Shown: positions 17,849 to 26,558 of the stretch, piece by piece
Layout: each line of letters opens with the position of its first letter
Numbering within the stretch: the stretch's first letter is position 1
Assembly: GCA_900100325.1 (NCBI GenBank)
Contig: LT629697.1
Coordinates: 3,035,423-3,099,422 of the forward strand
DNA: 64,000 bases
Direction of reading: 5' to 3'
Source of the DNA: Frankineae bacterium MT45
Lineage (GTDB): Bacteria > Actinomycetota > Actinomycetes > Mycobacteriales > Jatrophihabitantaceae
The notes under the pieces: model-generated
Told to the model about the DNA's origin: nothing
What the model saw: the letters and a program-made list of their open reading frames with translations, nothing else
Databases searched by the model: none
Program-made: the position numbers and the translations under genes

Positions 17849-19251
17849 TTGGTCCACCCTGGGTCCAGACGAAGCAGGTCGTCTTCGGTCTCGCGCCGAA
17901 GCAGCACGGAGGTCTCACCCACGCGCACGCCGATCACCGGCGGCCGCGGAACTTGGTTGTAATTACTGGCCATACTCCGGCAGTAGGCGCCGGTAGCCGC
18001 CACCGCCAGCAGATCACCGGGCGACACGTCAGCCGGCAGCCAAGCATCCCGCACGACGATGTCCCCGCTTTCACAGTGCTTTCCGACCACCCGGCTGCGG
18101 ACAAGCTCAGCCGACGAGACCCGATTGGCCAGGGTCACCGTGTACGCCGCATCGTAGAGAGCGGTCCGGATGTTGTCACTCATCCCGCCGTCAACCGAGA
18201 CATAGTTTCGCGTCAGCTGGTCGTTGATCACCACCGGCTTGATCGTGCCGACCCGGTAGACCGTGATCGCACCGGGGCCGACGATCGCCCGCCCCGGCTC
18301 CACAGCCAGGCGCGGTGGGGTGAGGTCGGCCGCGGCCGACTCGCGATCAACGATCTCGCGCAGCCGATCCGCGATCTCTTTGGCCGGCTGCGGCTCATCG
18401 CCACTGACGTAGGCGATACCGAGGCCGCCGCCGAGGTTGAGCACCTCGACCTCCACACCGGTGAGGTCGCGAAGCTCGCGGGCCAGTGCCACGACCCGGT
18501 GCGCCGCCACCTCGAAGCCCGCGGTGTCGAAGATCTGCGAGCCGATGTGCGAGTGCAGGCCGACGAGTTCGAGCGCGCCGGTCTCGATGATCTCCTGGGC
18601 CGCCCGCAGCGCATCGCCATCCTTCAGTGAGAATCCGAATTTCTGATCCTCGTGCGCGGTGGCGATGAACTCATGCGTATGAGCCTCGACGCCGACGGTG
18701 ACCCTGATCAGGACGCGCTGACGCACGCCGGCCGCCTGGGCGATCGAGGTGAGTCGCTCGATCTCGTCGAAGGAGTCGACGACGATGCTCCCGACGCCGA
18801 CCTCGACGGCTCGGGTGAGCTCCGAGACGCTCTTGTTGTTGCCGTGTAGGGCGAGACGCTCCGGCGGGAACCCGGCGGCCAGAGCGATCGCCAGCTCGCC
18901 ACCGGTGCAGACGTCCAGGTTCAGCCCCTCGGCCTCGATCCAGCGGGCCAGTTGAGTGCAGAGGAACGCCTTGCCGGCGTAGTAGACGTCGGCGCCGTCG
19001 AAGGCCGCGGCGTAGGCCCGGGCCCGGCCGCGAACGTCGGCCTCGTCCATGAAGAACGCCGGTGTGCCGTACTCGCCGACCAGGTCGCTGACCGAGACGC
19101 CGGCCAGGTGGAGTTCGCCGTCTATGCGCTCGATGGAGGCGGGCCAGATCGCCGGGTCAAGGTCATGGACGTCGGATGGCAGGCCAAATCCCGAGGATTC
19201 GGGTAGCACGTCGGCGTGCCGCGGACCGGCCGGGTGCGCTGATCGGCTCAT
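17845..19251 (-). CDS. lysA: diaminopimelate decarboxylase
   Basis: PLP fold-III enzyme making lysine from meso-diaminopimelate. 468 aa; Lys94 in YYAGKAF binds PLP, with the HSHIGSQ and [10 protein letters not shown] motifs and the active-site Cys in CESGD. The N-terminal 25 residues are less conserved. Its ATG overlaps the stop of a short repeat-encoded ORF by 4 bp, and its Shine-Dalgarno GAGGA lies inside an 80-bp tandem repeat. Confidence 0.96.
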   Translation of the reverse strand: MSRSAHPAGPRHADVLPESSGFGLPSDVHDLDPAIWPASIERIDGELHLAGVSVSDLVGEYGTPAFFMDEADVRGRARAYAAAFDGADVYYAGKAFLCTQLARWIEAEGLNLDVCTGGELAIALAAGFPPERLALHGNNKSVSELTRAVEVGVGSIVVDSFDEIERLTSIAQAAGVRQRVLIRVTVGVEAHTHEFIATAHEDQKFGFSLKDGDALRAAQEIIETGALELVGLHSHIGSQIFDTAGFEVAAHRVVALARELRDLTGVEVEVLNLGGGLGIAYVSGDEPQPAKEIADRLREIVDRESAAADLTPPRLAVEPGRAIVGPGAITVYRVGTIKPVVINDQLTRNYVSVDGGMSDNIRTALYDAAYTVTLANRVSSAELVRSRVVGKHCESGDIVVRDAWLPADVSPGDLLAVAATGAYCRSMASNYNQVPRPPVIGVRVGETSVLLRRETEDDLLRLDPGWTK

Positions 19252-19331
19252 GAGTCATTCCTCTTCGCGCGAGCGCTCATCGGGGCAATCGCTCCGCTCC
19301 TCGCTCGTACCTCGCTGCGATGCTCACTCAT
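19248..19331 (-). CDS. 27-codon repeat-encoded mini-ORF next to lysA
   Basis: It begins [13 protein letters not shown] and ends ...RAKRNDS, basic and Ser/Arg-rich. ATG 19331 overlaps the preceding mini-ORF's stop by 4 bp, and its own TGA overlaps the lysA ATG by 4 bp. GAGGA lies seven bases before the start. It may be only a coupling leader; whether the peptide matters is unknown. Confidence 0.35.
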   Translation of the reverse strand: MSEHRSEVRARSGAIAPMSARAKRNDS

Positions 19332-19434
19332 GCGTCATTCCTCTTCGCGCGAGCGCTCATCGGGGCAATCGCTCCGCTCCTCGCTCGTACCTCGCTGCGA
19401 TGCTCACTCATGCGTCATTCCTCTTCGCGCGAGC
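19254..19434. repeat. 80-bp tandem repeat (2.3 copies) between argS and lysA
   Basis: Units 19254-19333 and 19334-19413 are identical over 80 bp; a third copy starts at 19414 and matches for 21 bp before diverging. On the minus strand each unit carries GAGGA and an ATG whose reading frame ends in a TGA overlapping the next unit's ATG. Similar GCGAGGAGCGGAGCGA-type repeats are scattered near gene starts in other actinobacteria, from general knowledge; no search was possible here. Confidence 0.95.
19328..19411 (-). CDS. 27-codon repeat-encoded mini-ORF (second copy)
   Basis: Same peptide as its downstream neighbour except for the last residue (Ala instead of Ser). It starts at ATG 19411 with a 4-bp overlap with the upstream mini-ORF, has the same GAGGA signal, and ends in TGA overlapping the next ATG. 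It is likely a duplication product. Confidence 0.35.
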   Translation of the reverse strand: MSEHRSEVRARSGAIAPMSARAKRNDA

Positions 19435-19461
19435 TCTCACGGCGGCAGAAGCTGCGCTCAT
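19408..19461 (-). CDS. 17-codon mini-ORF overlapping the argS stop
   Basis: Starts [17 protein letters not shown]. Its ATG shares one base with the argS TGA (TGATG), and its TGA overlaps the first full repeat ORF by 4 bp. Its second half is repeat sequence; the first half is unique. It links argS translation to the mini-ORF chain leading to lysA. Confidence 0.3.
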   Translation of the reverse strand: MSAASAAVRARAKRNDA

Positions 19462-21119
19462 CACATGCGGTCCGGCGCGCTCACGCCCAGCAGGCCCAGG
19501 CCGTTGGCCAGCACGACCCGGGTCGCCTCGCAGAGCCAGAGACGCGCATCGGTCAACGCCGTCGCCTCCTCGTCACCCTGGGGCAGCACCCGGCAGGCCT
19601 CGTAAAAACGGTGGTAGCCCCCGGCCAGCGACTCCAGGTAGTGGGCAATCCGGTGTGGTGAGCGCAGATCGGCGGCCGAGGCGACCACGCGGGGAAATTC
19701 GCCGAGCGCCCCGAGCAGGTCACTCTCCCGGTCGTGGACGAGTAGTCCGAGGTCGGGCTCAGCCGAACGGACGATGCCGAGGTCGGCCGCATTCCGCTGC
19801 AGCCGGGCCAGCCGGGCATGCGCGTACTGGACGTAGTAGACCGGATTGTCATTCGACTTCTTCGACAGCAGGTCGAGGTCGATGTCCAGCACCATGTCGA
19901 TCGAGGACCGCGACAGCGAGTAGCGCGCCGCGTCAACGCCCACGGCGTCGACGAGGTCCTCCATAGTGATCACCGTTCCGGCCCGCTTGCTCATCCGGAC
20001 TGGCTGGCCGTCACGCACCAGGTTCACCAGCTGGCCGATGAGCACCTCGACCACCGCCGGATCATCACCGAAGGCGGCGGCCGCCGCCTTCAGCCGGGCG
20101 ATGTACCCGTGGTGGTCAGCACCGAGCATGTAGATGCAGAGATCGAAACCACGACTGCGCTTGTCCCGCAGGTAGGCGAGGTCACCGGCGATGTAGGCCG
20201 CGTGGCCGTCGCTCTTGATCACCACCCGATCCTTGTCGTCGCCATAGTCGGTGGTGCGCAGCCACCAGGCGTTCTCGGAGTAGTAGAGGGCGCCGGACTC
20301 CTTCAGGTACGAGACCGCCTGATCAACCGCGCCCGACTCGTGGACCGAATTCTCGTGGAAATAGACGTCGAAGTCGACCCCGAACTCATGCATCGAGGCC
20401 TTGATCTCGCCGAACATCAACTCGACGCCCTGGCTGCGGAAAATCTCCTGCGCGACGTCGGGGGCAGCGGTGAGCACCTCGGGCGACCGGGCCACGACGG
20501 CAGCGGCGATCTCGTCGATGTACGTGCCGGCGTAACCGTCCTCGGGTACGTCCTGACCGTGGGCCCGGGCCAGCAGTGACCGCGCGAACCGGTCGATCTG
20601 CGCTCCGTGGTCGTTGAAGTAGTACTCCCGGGTGACGCTGGCACCGGTGGCCTGCAGGATCCGGGCCAGCGAGTCACCGACCGCGGCCCACCGCGTGCCA
20701 CCGAGGTGTATCGGACCGGTCGGGTTCGCCGAGACGAACTCGAGGTTGATGTTGCGCCCGGCATAGGCGCTCGAGTGGCCGAATGAGGGTCCCGCCTCGA
20801 CGACCGTGCGGGCCAACTGGGCCAGCACATCGGCGGCCAGGGTGATATTCAGGAACCCGGCGCCGGCCACCTGCACCGATGCGATTCCAGTAACCTCGCG
20901 CAGCCGGACCGCGATGGCCTCGGCGATCTCGCGTGGCGGCTTCCCCGCGCTCTTGGCCAACCGCAGGGCGATGTTCGTGGCGTAGTCACCATGATCGCGA
21001 TTCTTCGGGCGTTCGACGTGCGCCTCTTCAGGCAGCATTCCGGCGAAATCACCCGATTTCTGACAATCGGCGACGGCCGCGAGCACGGCGGCGGAGAGTT
21101 CAGCAGGGTTCACTCGCAT
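19461..21119 (-). CDS. argS: arginyl-tRNA synthetase
   Basis: Class I synthetase charging tRNA-Arg; a tRNA-Arg(CCG) gene lies 4.7 kb away. ATG 21119 ([13 protein letters not shown]) with AGGA four bases upstream gives 552 aa. The HIGH-type signature is [20 protein letters not shown], the KMSKS-type is VRMSKRAGT, and the C-terminal DALR anticodon domain (about 430-552) ends in [13 protein letters not shown]. It is probably the first gene of the argS-lysA-hom-thrC-thrB unit. Confidence 0.97.
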   Translation of the reverse strand: MRVNPAELSAAVLAAVADCQKSGDFAGMLPEEAHVERPKNRDHGDYATNIALRLAKSAGKPPREIAEAIAVRLREVTGIASVQVAGAGFLNITLAADVLAQLARTVVEAGPSFGHSSAYAGRNINLEFVSANPTGPIHLGGTRWAAVGDSLARILQATGASVTREYYFNDHGAQIDRFARSLLARAHGQDVPEDGYAGTYIDEIAAAVVARSPEVLTAAPDVAQEIFRSQGVELMFGEIKASMHEFGVDFDVYFHENSVHESGAVDQAVSYLKESGALYYSENAWWLRTTDYGDDKDRVVIKSDGHAAYIAGDLAYLRDKRSRGFDLCIYMLGADHHGYIARLKAAAAAFGDDPAVVEVLIGQLVNLVRDGQPVRMSKRAGTVITMEDLVDAVGVDAARYSLSRSSIDMVLDIDLDLLSKKSNDNPVYYVQYAHARLARLQRNAADLGIVRSAEPDLGLLVHDRESDLLGALGEFPRVVASAADLRSPHRIAHYLESLAGGYHRFYEACRVLPQGDEEATALTDARLWLCEATRVVLANGLGLLGVSAPDRM

Positions 21120-21338
21120 AATCCTAGTGGCGGGGGCGACTCTATTCGTCCCGGACCGGCCGCTCACCGAAGACTGACGGGCGACTTACCAGGCTGACCC
21201 AGCCTGGCTCGGGGTATGGTCAGCGCTGTCTTCACGGGCTGCTCTCAGGCGCGACTTCTACACTCAGAGGCGTCGCCTTATCACTTCTGCGTGCCGGACG
21301 ACACACGTACACCAGTAATCAGCAAGCAAAGGCAGGCC

Positions 21339-22127
21339 ATGGCACAGCGCAACCAACCCGTCCGTCCGGCGACCAAGACGAAGTCCCCCGCCGACGCTCC
21401 GAGTACCCCCAAGCCTGCCGCCAAGCCGCCGGTACGTAAGCCGGGCAAGTCGATCGTCAACCAGCGCCAGACCCCGTGGGGCCTGATCACCGTAGCCGTC
21501 CTGCTGGTCATCTTCGCCGCGTCCGTCGTCGGGTACGCCGTGCACGCGAGCAACAGCAAGAGCACGCCGAGCGCCGCCGGTGAGACCTCCTCCGGTCCCA
21601 AGAAGGACGTCGCCGCGTCGACCGTCTCCAAGGAGCAGATCCTGAAGGACCTGCCTGGCATCACGGTGAAGACGTTCGACCGCAACCACGTCGAGGGCGT
21701 CATCGACTACGGTGCCGATTCGCCGCCGTTCGGTGGCAACCACAACCAGAACTGGGCCGAGTGCACCGGCATCGTCTACTCGAAGCAGATCGCCAACGAG
21801 AACGCCGTCCACACGCTGGAGCACGGCGCGATCTGGGTCACCTATAACCCCGACCTGCCGGCGGCCGACGTGGCCAAGCTGGCGGCCAAGGTCAGCGGCA
21901 ACAACTACATGCTGATGACCCCGTACGCCGGCCTGAAGACCCCCGTCTCACTCCAGGCGTGGGGCTACCAGATGTTCTTCCAGTCGGTCGACGACCCGAA
22001 GATCGACGTCTTCATCAAGGACCTGCGACTGAACAAGAACACCACCCCCGAGTACGGCGCGAGCTGCGACAACCCGCAGTTCATCCCGTCCCAGAGCTAC
22101 CCGGGCCACCCGGCGTCGCTTGCCTGA
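21339..22127 (+). CDS. DUF3105 membrane-anchored extracytoplasmic protein
   Basis: 262 aa. A Lys/Pro-rich cytoplasmic tail of about 45 residues is followed by one transmembrane helix (about 48-70, GLITVAVLLVIFAASVVGYAV) and an extracytoplasmic DUF3105 domain. The domain has conserved His/Cys positions: NHNQNWAECTGIVY, NAVHTLEHGAIWVTY and a late YGASCDNPQ, which could pair two cysteines. ATG 21339 is preceded by GGCAGG. The function of the family is unknown. It is 67 bp from a DUF305 gene, a pairing seen in other actinobacteria. Confidence 0.85.
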   Translation: MAQRNQPVRPATKTKSPADAPSTPKPAAKPPVRKPGKSIVNQRQTPWGLITVAVLLVIFAASVVGYAVHASNSKSTPSAAGETSSGPKKDVAASTVSKEQILKDLPGITVKTFDRNHVEGVIDYGADSPPFGGNHNQNWAECTGIVYSKQIANENAVHTLEHGAIWVTYNPDLPAADVAKLAAKVSGNNYMLMTPYAGLKTPVSLQAWGYQMFFQSVDDPKIDVFIKDLRLNKNTTPEYGASCDNPQFIPSQSYPGHPASLA

Positions 22128-22194
22128 CCGCTGGATCGGCGCGCTGCGCGTCTGGCCCAAGCAGCGGTAGGCCGGAACCAGAGAGGAGTCCTCG

Positions 22195-22893
22195 ATGACA
22201 ACAATCGATGCTGAAGTCGCGTCAGGCGAGCTCACCGCGGGCGAGCAGGCACCGCCGCGTCGAGCCGGCGTCATCGCCCTGGTTGCCGTCTGTCTCGTCT
22301 CGGTGCTGGTCGTCGCCGGCGCCGTCGGATACCTCCTGCATTCGCAGAGCTCGTCGACGGCCGTGGCAACGCCGGCTGCCGACTCGGTGGACGCCGGCTT
22401 CTCCCGCGACATGGCCACTCATCACACCCAGGCCGTGTCGATGGCCGGCTACACCCGCGACAACAGCTCGGATCCGGCCGTGAAGTTGCTCGCCTTCGAC
22501 ATCGAGACGTCCCAGCAGTTCCAGCTCGGGCAGATGGACGGGTGGCTCACCTCGTGGGGGCTCGGCCGCACCTCCGACCTCCCGGAGATGTCCTGGATGG
22601 GCAGCTCGATGCAGATGCAGTCCAACGGGCTGATGCCCGGGCTGGCGACTCAGGCCGAGGTCGCCAAATTGAAGACCCTCAAGGGCAAGGCCCTGGACAT
22701 CTACTTCCTGCAGCTGATGCTGCGCCATCACCAGGGCGGTGTTCAGATGGCGCAGTACGCGGCCGAGCACGCAGAGACCGACTACGTGCGTACGACGGCG
22801 CAGGCGATGGTGGCGGCCCAGCAGAACGAGATCATCGAGATGGAGCAGATGCTTCGGGAGCGCGGGGCGGCGCCACTTCCGGCCACCAGCTGA
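22195..22893 (+). CDS. DUF305 membrane-anchored protein, Met/His-rich
   Basis: 232 aa with an N-terminal helix (about 26-47) anchoring an external four-helix, ferritin-like DUF305 domain. The duplicated His motifs DMATHHTQAVSMA (72-84) and LMLRHHQGGVQMAQ (about 178-191) are typical. A Met-rich insert, MSWMGSSMQMQSNGLMPGL, lies between them. Some DUF305 proteins (cyanobacterial CopM) bind copper, so Cu(I) binding is a fair inference. The start has GAGAGGAG eight bases upstream. Confidence 0.85.
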   Translation: MTTIDAEVASGELTAGEQAPPRRAGVIALVAVCLVSVLVVAGAVGYLLHSQSSSTAVATPAADSVDAGFSRDMATHHTQAVSMAGYTRDNSSDPAVKLLAFDIETSQQFQLGQMDGWLTSWGLGRTSDLPEMSWMGSSMQMQSNGLMPGLATQAEVAKLKTLKGKALDIYFLQLMLRHHQGGVQMAQYAAEHAETDYVRTTAQAMVAAQQNEIIEMEQMLRERGAAPLPATS

Positions 22894-23021
22894 CGGCCGC
22901 GCCTGACCGCTGCGAAGCCCGAACAATCCCCTTACATTCATATGCCGGCAAGCTGACCTACAGGCCGCACTGTAGAGCGTGACAGTCAAGTTCAATTCGA
23001 TGTCACGAGGAGAAGCACCTC

Positions 23022-23486
23022 ATGTGGAAGCAGATTGCCATCGCCGGCGGCGCCGGCGCAGCGGTACTAGGCATAGGCACGGCCGCGCTGGCCGTCAGCG
23101 GTTCGCCCACCCCGTCACCGGCGAGCGGGACGTCGCACGCCACCAAGCACAAGACGGCGCGGGAGAACTTCGGCGGCGTCCTCACCCGGCTGCGCAATGT
23201 GCAGCACGCCCAGTGGGTCACCGAGGATGCCAAGACGAAGGCCACCGTCACCCATGACGCCATCCGGGGCAGCGTCACCGCCGTCAGCGCCACCTCTATC
23301 TCGGTCAAGTCACTCGACGGCGTCAGCCAGACGTACAGCGTCGGTTCGGCGACCAAGGTGCACACGAAGGGCCAGGCGAAGGGAACAACCGGCTCGATCT
23401 CAGCAGTAAAGACGGGCGATTCGGTGGTCGTGATCGGCACCGGTACCTCGTCCTTGGCCGCCGTGCGGGTGGTCGGGGTCAGCTAG
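23022..23486 (+). CDS. small secreted protein with DUF5666-like beta domain
   Basis: 154 aa. The signal peptide IAIAGGAGAAVLGIGTAALA (about 4-24) is followed by a Ser/Pro/Thr/Lys-rich stretch and a C-terminal beta-rich module (80-154) in which IRGSVTAVSATSISVKSL and KTGDSVVVIGT resemble DUF5666/OB-like folds. GAGGAG sits eight bases before ATG. Function is not known; it ends 24 bp from the convergent histidine kinase gene, whose regulation may be linked. Confidence 0.7.
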   Translation: MWKQIAIAGGAGAAVLGIGTAALAVSGSPTPSPASGTSHATKHKTARENFGGVLTRLRNVQHAQWVTEDAKTKATVTHDAIRGSVTAVSATSISVKSLDGVSQTYSVGSATKVHTKGQAKGTTGSISAVKTGDSVVVIGTGTSSLAAVRVVGVS

Positions 23487-23504
23487 CAGAGCGTTACTGA
23501 AACT

Positions 23505-23564
23505 GCGGTTCACGGTGTGGGCGTGCCGGTCACGGGGGTGATCGGCAACCACACCGTGAACCGC
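23505..23564. repeat. 16-bp perfect inverted repeat at convergent gene ends
   Basis: GCGGTTCACGGTGTGG (23505-23520) and its exact inverse (23549-23564) flank 28 bp. The right arm codes for the last-but-ten residues of the histidine kinase; the left arm spans its stop codon. It may act as a two-way terminator (no U-tract) or be the trace of a local inverted duplication. Confidence 0.8.
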
Positions 23565-24907
23565 GCCCCGCCCTCGGGGGCGTGTCCGGCGGCGATCTGG
23601 CCGCCGAGCCGGGTGGTCAGGCCCTTGACGATGGCCAGGCCCAGTCCGGTGCCGACCTGACGGACACCGCGGTAGCGCTCATAGAGAACCGAGCGCTCGA
23701 AGGCCACGGGCAGATCCTCATCGCGCAGCCCCGGCCCGCCGTCGCGTACCTCAATCACGGCATTCGACGATCCGCCGGTCCACCCGAGGGCCAGCACGAT
23801 CGGCGCCCCCACCGGCGTGACACGCAGCGCGTTCTCCAACAGGCCGTCGATCACCTGGCGCAGCCGCGCCGGGTCGGTGCGAGCCCAGAGCGGAGTCGGC
23901 GGAACCTGCAGCAGGAACTCCACTCCGTTGGCCGCACAACGCGAGCGCCAGACCGCACCGGCCGCCTCGGCCCAACTGGTGAGATCCACATCGATGAAGT
24001 CGACCCGGAACTCGGCCGAGTCGAGACGGGCCAGGTCGAGCAGATCCGCGATCATCCGCTCCAGGCGACGGGCCTCCTCCAGCATCACGCCGGCTACTCG
24101 GGGTACCTGGTCATCGGTGACCACCTCGTCCACCAGCGACTCGGCATAGCCGGAGATCGCCGTCAGCGGTGTGCGCAGATCATGCGATACGGCAAGGAGA
24201 AACTCACGTTGCCGGGACTCCGACGTGGCCAGGTTCGCGGAGAGGACGTTGAGGGCAACCGCGACATCCACCATCTCCGCCGGCCCCTCCGGCTCGACCA
24301 GGATGTCCCGCCGACCCACCGCCAGCAGGTGCGCCGCCTGAGCGGTTCGCTTCAGCGGCCGGGAGAGGCGCCAGGTGACGAGCAGGCTCAACCCGATCGA
24401 GAGCCCAACGGCACCGGCCAGCGCGAAGAGGATCAACCGGACGGCCCGATCGCTCACCGCAACCGCGTCGGCCCGGCGCTGAGCGAGAACCAAACCCCCA
24501 GCATTTGTCGGACGACCCTCGACGAGCACGAGCTGACCGTCGATTCGTCTGGTCATCGAAACCGACTCGCCGGCGAGCAATCGGGAGATGACCGCTGGGG
24601 TGGTGGCCTCGACAGCGAGGTTCCCACGCCCAGCCACCACGCCACGAGAATTGACCGTGGCCACCTGGACGTTGATGGCCAGCAGTTCCTGGCGGGCCCG
24701 CAGCTGGCTGGTCTGGGCGCTGGCTCCCTCATTGGCCGCGGCCTGGGCCGCGTCGGCCAGTCTGGCCAATGTTTTCTGGGCACTCTGCTGGCTGGTGTGG
24801 CGAATCAGCCCGATCGAGATGACGCCGCCGACCAGCGCCGTGAGGACCGAAACCGTGGCCGCGAGCAGCGCGATCCGGTAGGCGAGCGGACGGGGAGCGG
24901 CGCTCAA
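23510..24907 (-). CDS. sensor histidine kinase
   Basis: 465-aa class I kinase. Transmembrane helices at about 10-33 and 157-179 bracket an extracytoplasmic sensor of about 120 residues. HAMP (180-232), HisKA with His242 in LLAVSHDLRTPLTAISGYAE, and HATPase (N box near 340-350, GTGLGLAIVKGL) follow. The TTG start at 24907 overlaps the response regulator stop by 4 bp (TTGA), so the pair is translationally coupled. The likely signal is extracytoplasmic, possibly related to the neighbouring DUF3105/DUF305 genes (inference). Confidence 0.93.
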   Translation of the reverse strand: MSAAPRPLAYRIALLAATVSVLTALVGGVISIGLIRHTSQQSAQKTLARLADAAQAAANEGASAQTSQLRARQELLAINVQVATVNSRGVVAGRGNLAVEATTPAVISRLLAGESVSMTRRIDGQLVLVEGRPTNAGGLVLAQRRADAVAVSDRAVRLILFALAGAVGLSIGLSLLVTWRLSRPLKRTAQAAHLLAVGRRDILVEPEGPAEMVDVAVALNVLSANLATSESRQREFLLAVSHDLRTPLTAISGYAESLVDEVVTDDQVPRVAGVMLEEARRLERMIADLLDLARLDSAEFRVDFIDVDLTSWAEAAGAVWRSRCAANGVEFLLQVPPTPLWARTDPARLRQVIDGLLENALRVTPVGAPIVLALGWTGGSSNAVIEVRDGGPGLRDEDLPVAFERSVLYERYRGVRQVGTGLGLAIVKGLTTRLGGQIAAGHAPEGGARFTVWLPITPVTGTPTP

Positions 24908-25605
24908 TTCGCTGCTTCCGCCGAGTAGCCGACGCCGCGCACAGTACGCACGGGGCTCAATGTGCCTAGTTTTGAACGCAGTTGCGCGATGTGCACGTCG
25001 ACGGTTCGGGTTCCGGCACCGGCGGCATACCCCCAGACGTGGCTGAGCAGTTGATCGCGATCGAAGACCTGCCCAGGGCTCCGCATCAGGAAGGCCAGCA
25101 GGTCGAACTCGGTGGCGGTGAGCGAGACTTCGGACTCGCCGGCATAGACGCGCCGGGATCCGGGCTCCAGCCGCACCGCACCGAGGGTGAGGGTGGCACT
25201 GGTGGTGACCACCCCGGCCGCGCGCCGCAGCGCGCTCTTCACCCGCGCCACCACTTCGCGCGGGGAGAAGGGCTTGACGATGTAGTCGTCGGCGCCCAAT
25301 TCCAGGCCGAGGACGCGATCGATCTCCTCGTCCCGCGCGGTGACGAAGAGGATGACGGTCCAGTTCTGCTCGGCCCGAAGCTGGCGGCAGATCTCGATTC
25401 CGTCCATCGATGGCAGCCCGACATCGAGGACCACCGCGGCCGGCTTCAGCGAGCGGACGCTCGCCAGGGCGGCGGCGCCATCGCGCTCGACGTGCACCCC
25501 GTACCCGGCCTTGGTGAGGTAGAGGCGCAGGATGTCGGCGATCGAGACATCGTCCTCGGCCACGAGCACCAGGCCGCGCTGCGCCTGCTCCGGGGTCAGC
25601 GTCAC
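24904..25605 (-). CDS. OmpR/PhoB-family response regulator
   Basis: 233 aa. Receiver domain (11-125) with acidic pair Asp18-Asp19, phosphoacceptor Asp61 in AVVLDVGLPSMDG and Lys in DYIVKPFSPRE; winged-helix DNA-binding domain (about 140-232) with RTVDVHIAQLRSKLG. The GTG at 25605 is chosen because TACAGT ends six bases upstream, which fits a leaderless promoter; an ATG at 25680 in frame has no support from family alignment. Confidence 0.93.
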   Translation of the reverse strand: MTLTPEQAQRGLVLVAEDDVSIADILRLYLTKAGYGVHVERDGAAALASVRSLKPAAVVLDVGLPSMDGIEICRQLRAEQNWTVILFVTARDEEIDRVLGLELGADDYIVKPFSPREVVARVKSALRRAAGVVTTSATLTLGAVRLEPGSRRVYAGESEVSLTATEFDLLAFLMRSPGQVFDRDQLLSHVWGYAAGAGTRTVDVHIAQLRSKLGTLSPVRTVRGVGYSAEAAN

Positions 25606-25611
25606 GTCTGC

Positions 25612-25617
25612 ACTGTA
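25612..25617 (-). promoter_or_regulatory. -10 box of leaderless response-regulator promoter
   Basis: TACAGT on the minus strand, then six bases (GCAGAC), then the GTG start. This matches the TANNNT-N6 pattern of leaderless mRNAs in actinobacteria. Confidence 0.5.
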
Positions 25618-25798
25618 GTCAGCGGAGCTGGGACGACGGGCACCGCTCAATTCTCCGCGTCGAATGTTCGGGGTGTGCAAACGGGATGTCAGAGACCGGG
25701 CAGGCCGCGACTGCGATTCGCCGTCGAGTCAGGCGGCATGAATGACCCTTCGACGCTGCTAAGCTCTACTGGTTTGTGGTCGTGCCGCTTGGGCGCTG

Positions 25799-25870
25799 GC
25801 CCCCGTAGCTCAGGGGATAGAGCACCGCCCTCCGGAGGCGGGAGCGCAGGTTCGAATCCTGCCGGGGGCA
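25799..25870 (+). tRNA. tRNA-Arg (anticodon CCG)
   Basis: 72 nt. Acceptor arms GCCCCCG / CGGGGGC, D arm GCTC...GAGC, anticodon stem CCGCC/GGCGG with loop CTCCGGA, T arm GCAGG TTCGAAT CCTGC, discriminator A. CCA is not encoded. It reads CGG arginine codons. A strong terminator follows 21 bp downstream, so it is a single-gene unit. Confidence 0.97.
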
Positions 25871-25891
25871 CGCTGTGTTGAGACAGTCCTG

Positions 25892-25921
25892 GGCCCCGAA
25901 TTCGTTCGGGGCCTTTGTCTT
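25892..25921 (+). terminator. terminator of tRNA-Arg with TTCG loop
   Basis: GGCCCCGAA / TTCGGGGCC (9 bp, perfect) closes a TTCG tetraloop and is followed by TTTGTCTT. It is a classical intrinsic terminator. Confidence 0.88.
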
Positions 25922-26088
25922 GCCCGTCTGTGGTGGGCGAGTCGCTCCGGCGCACCCAACCCGACACACCGAGCCGAACGACCGGTGCCTCACTATCGCG
26001 CCGACGAGGGGCGGGCATGATGGCGGGGTGAGAGGCTCCGGACGTCAGCTGCATGATGGACAACGTGCGCAGCATGGGGAGTCCTGAC

Positions 26089-26472
26089 GTGACCGGCCTT
26101 CCAGTGACGATCTCCTTGCCGCAGACCTCCGACGCGCCGGCTGTCGCCCGCGCCTTCGTGGCAACCCATGTCGCCCGCCTGGCCCCGTCCCTGGTCGATG
26201 ACGCCGAGCTTCTCGTCTCCGAACTGGTGACGAACGCGCTCGTCCATGGTCGGCCGGCGATCACCGTGCAGATCGCCGCCTCGGAGACGGGCCTGACCCT
26301 CTCGGTCAGCGACGCGGGCGACCCGATCCCGCAGAGCCGCGCCGCGGCTCACCCGGGCCTGCCGAACGGGCGTGGGCTGCTCATCGTGGATTCGGTCGCC
26401 GCCGACTGGGGCGTGATTCCGGCCGTGCCACTACCGGGAAAAACCGTCTGGTTCGAGCTGCCGCTCGCCTGA
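26089..26472 (+). CDS. RsbW-like ATP-binding protein (HATPase_c_2)
   Basis: 127 aa from GTG 26089, chosen for GGGGAG seven bases upstream; ATG 26053 or 26074 are alternatives in frame. It has the GHKL N box ELLVSELVTNALVHGRP, G1 box VSDAGDPIPQ and G2-like GLPNGRGLLIVDSVAADWG, as in anti-sigma serine kinases. No sigma factor or anti-anti-sigma lies next to it, so the partner is unknown. Many actinobacteria carry dozens of such orphan regulators. Confidence 0.8.
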   Translation: MTGLPVTISLPQTSDAPAVARAFVATHVARLAPSLVDDAELLVSELVTNALVHGRPAITVQIAASETGLTLSVSDAGDPIPQSRAAAHPGLPNGRGLLIVDSVAADWGVIPAVPLPGKTVWFELPLA

Positions 26473-26558
26473 GGCGGCTACCCATAGGGGGCTGTTAACG
26501 GAGTGACGAGCCTGGGGAGGCTGCGGGCAAGCGTGACCGATCCACAGGAGACACCCAA

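Noticed and set aside
25766-25993. Minus-strand frame of 75 aa over the tRNA (PRQDSNLRSRLRRAVLYPLSYGG)
   Set aside because: This is the well-known spurious frame antisense to tRNA-Arg; it covers the tRNA and its terminator.
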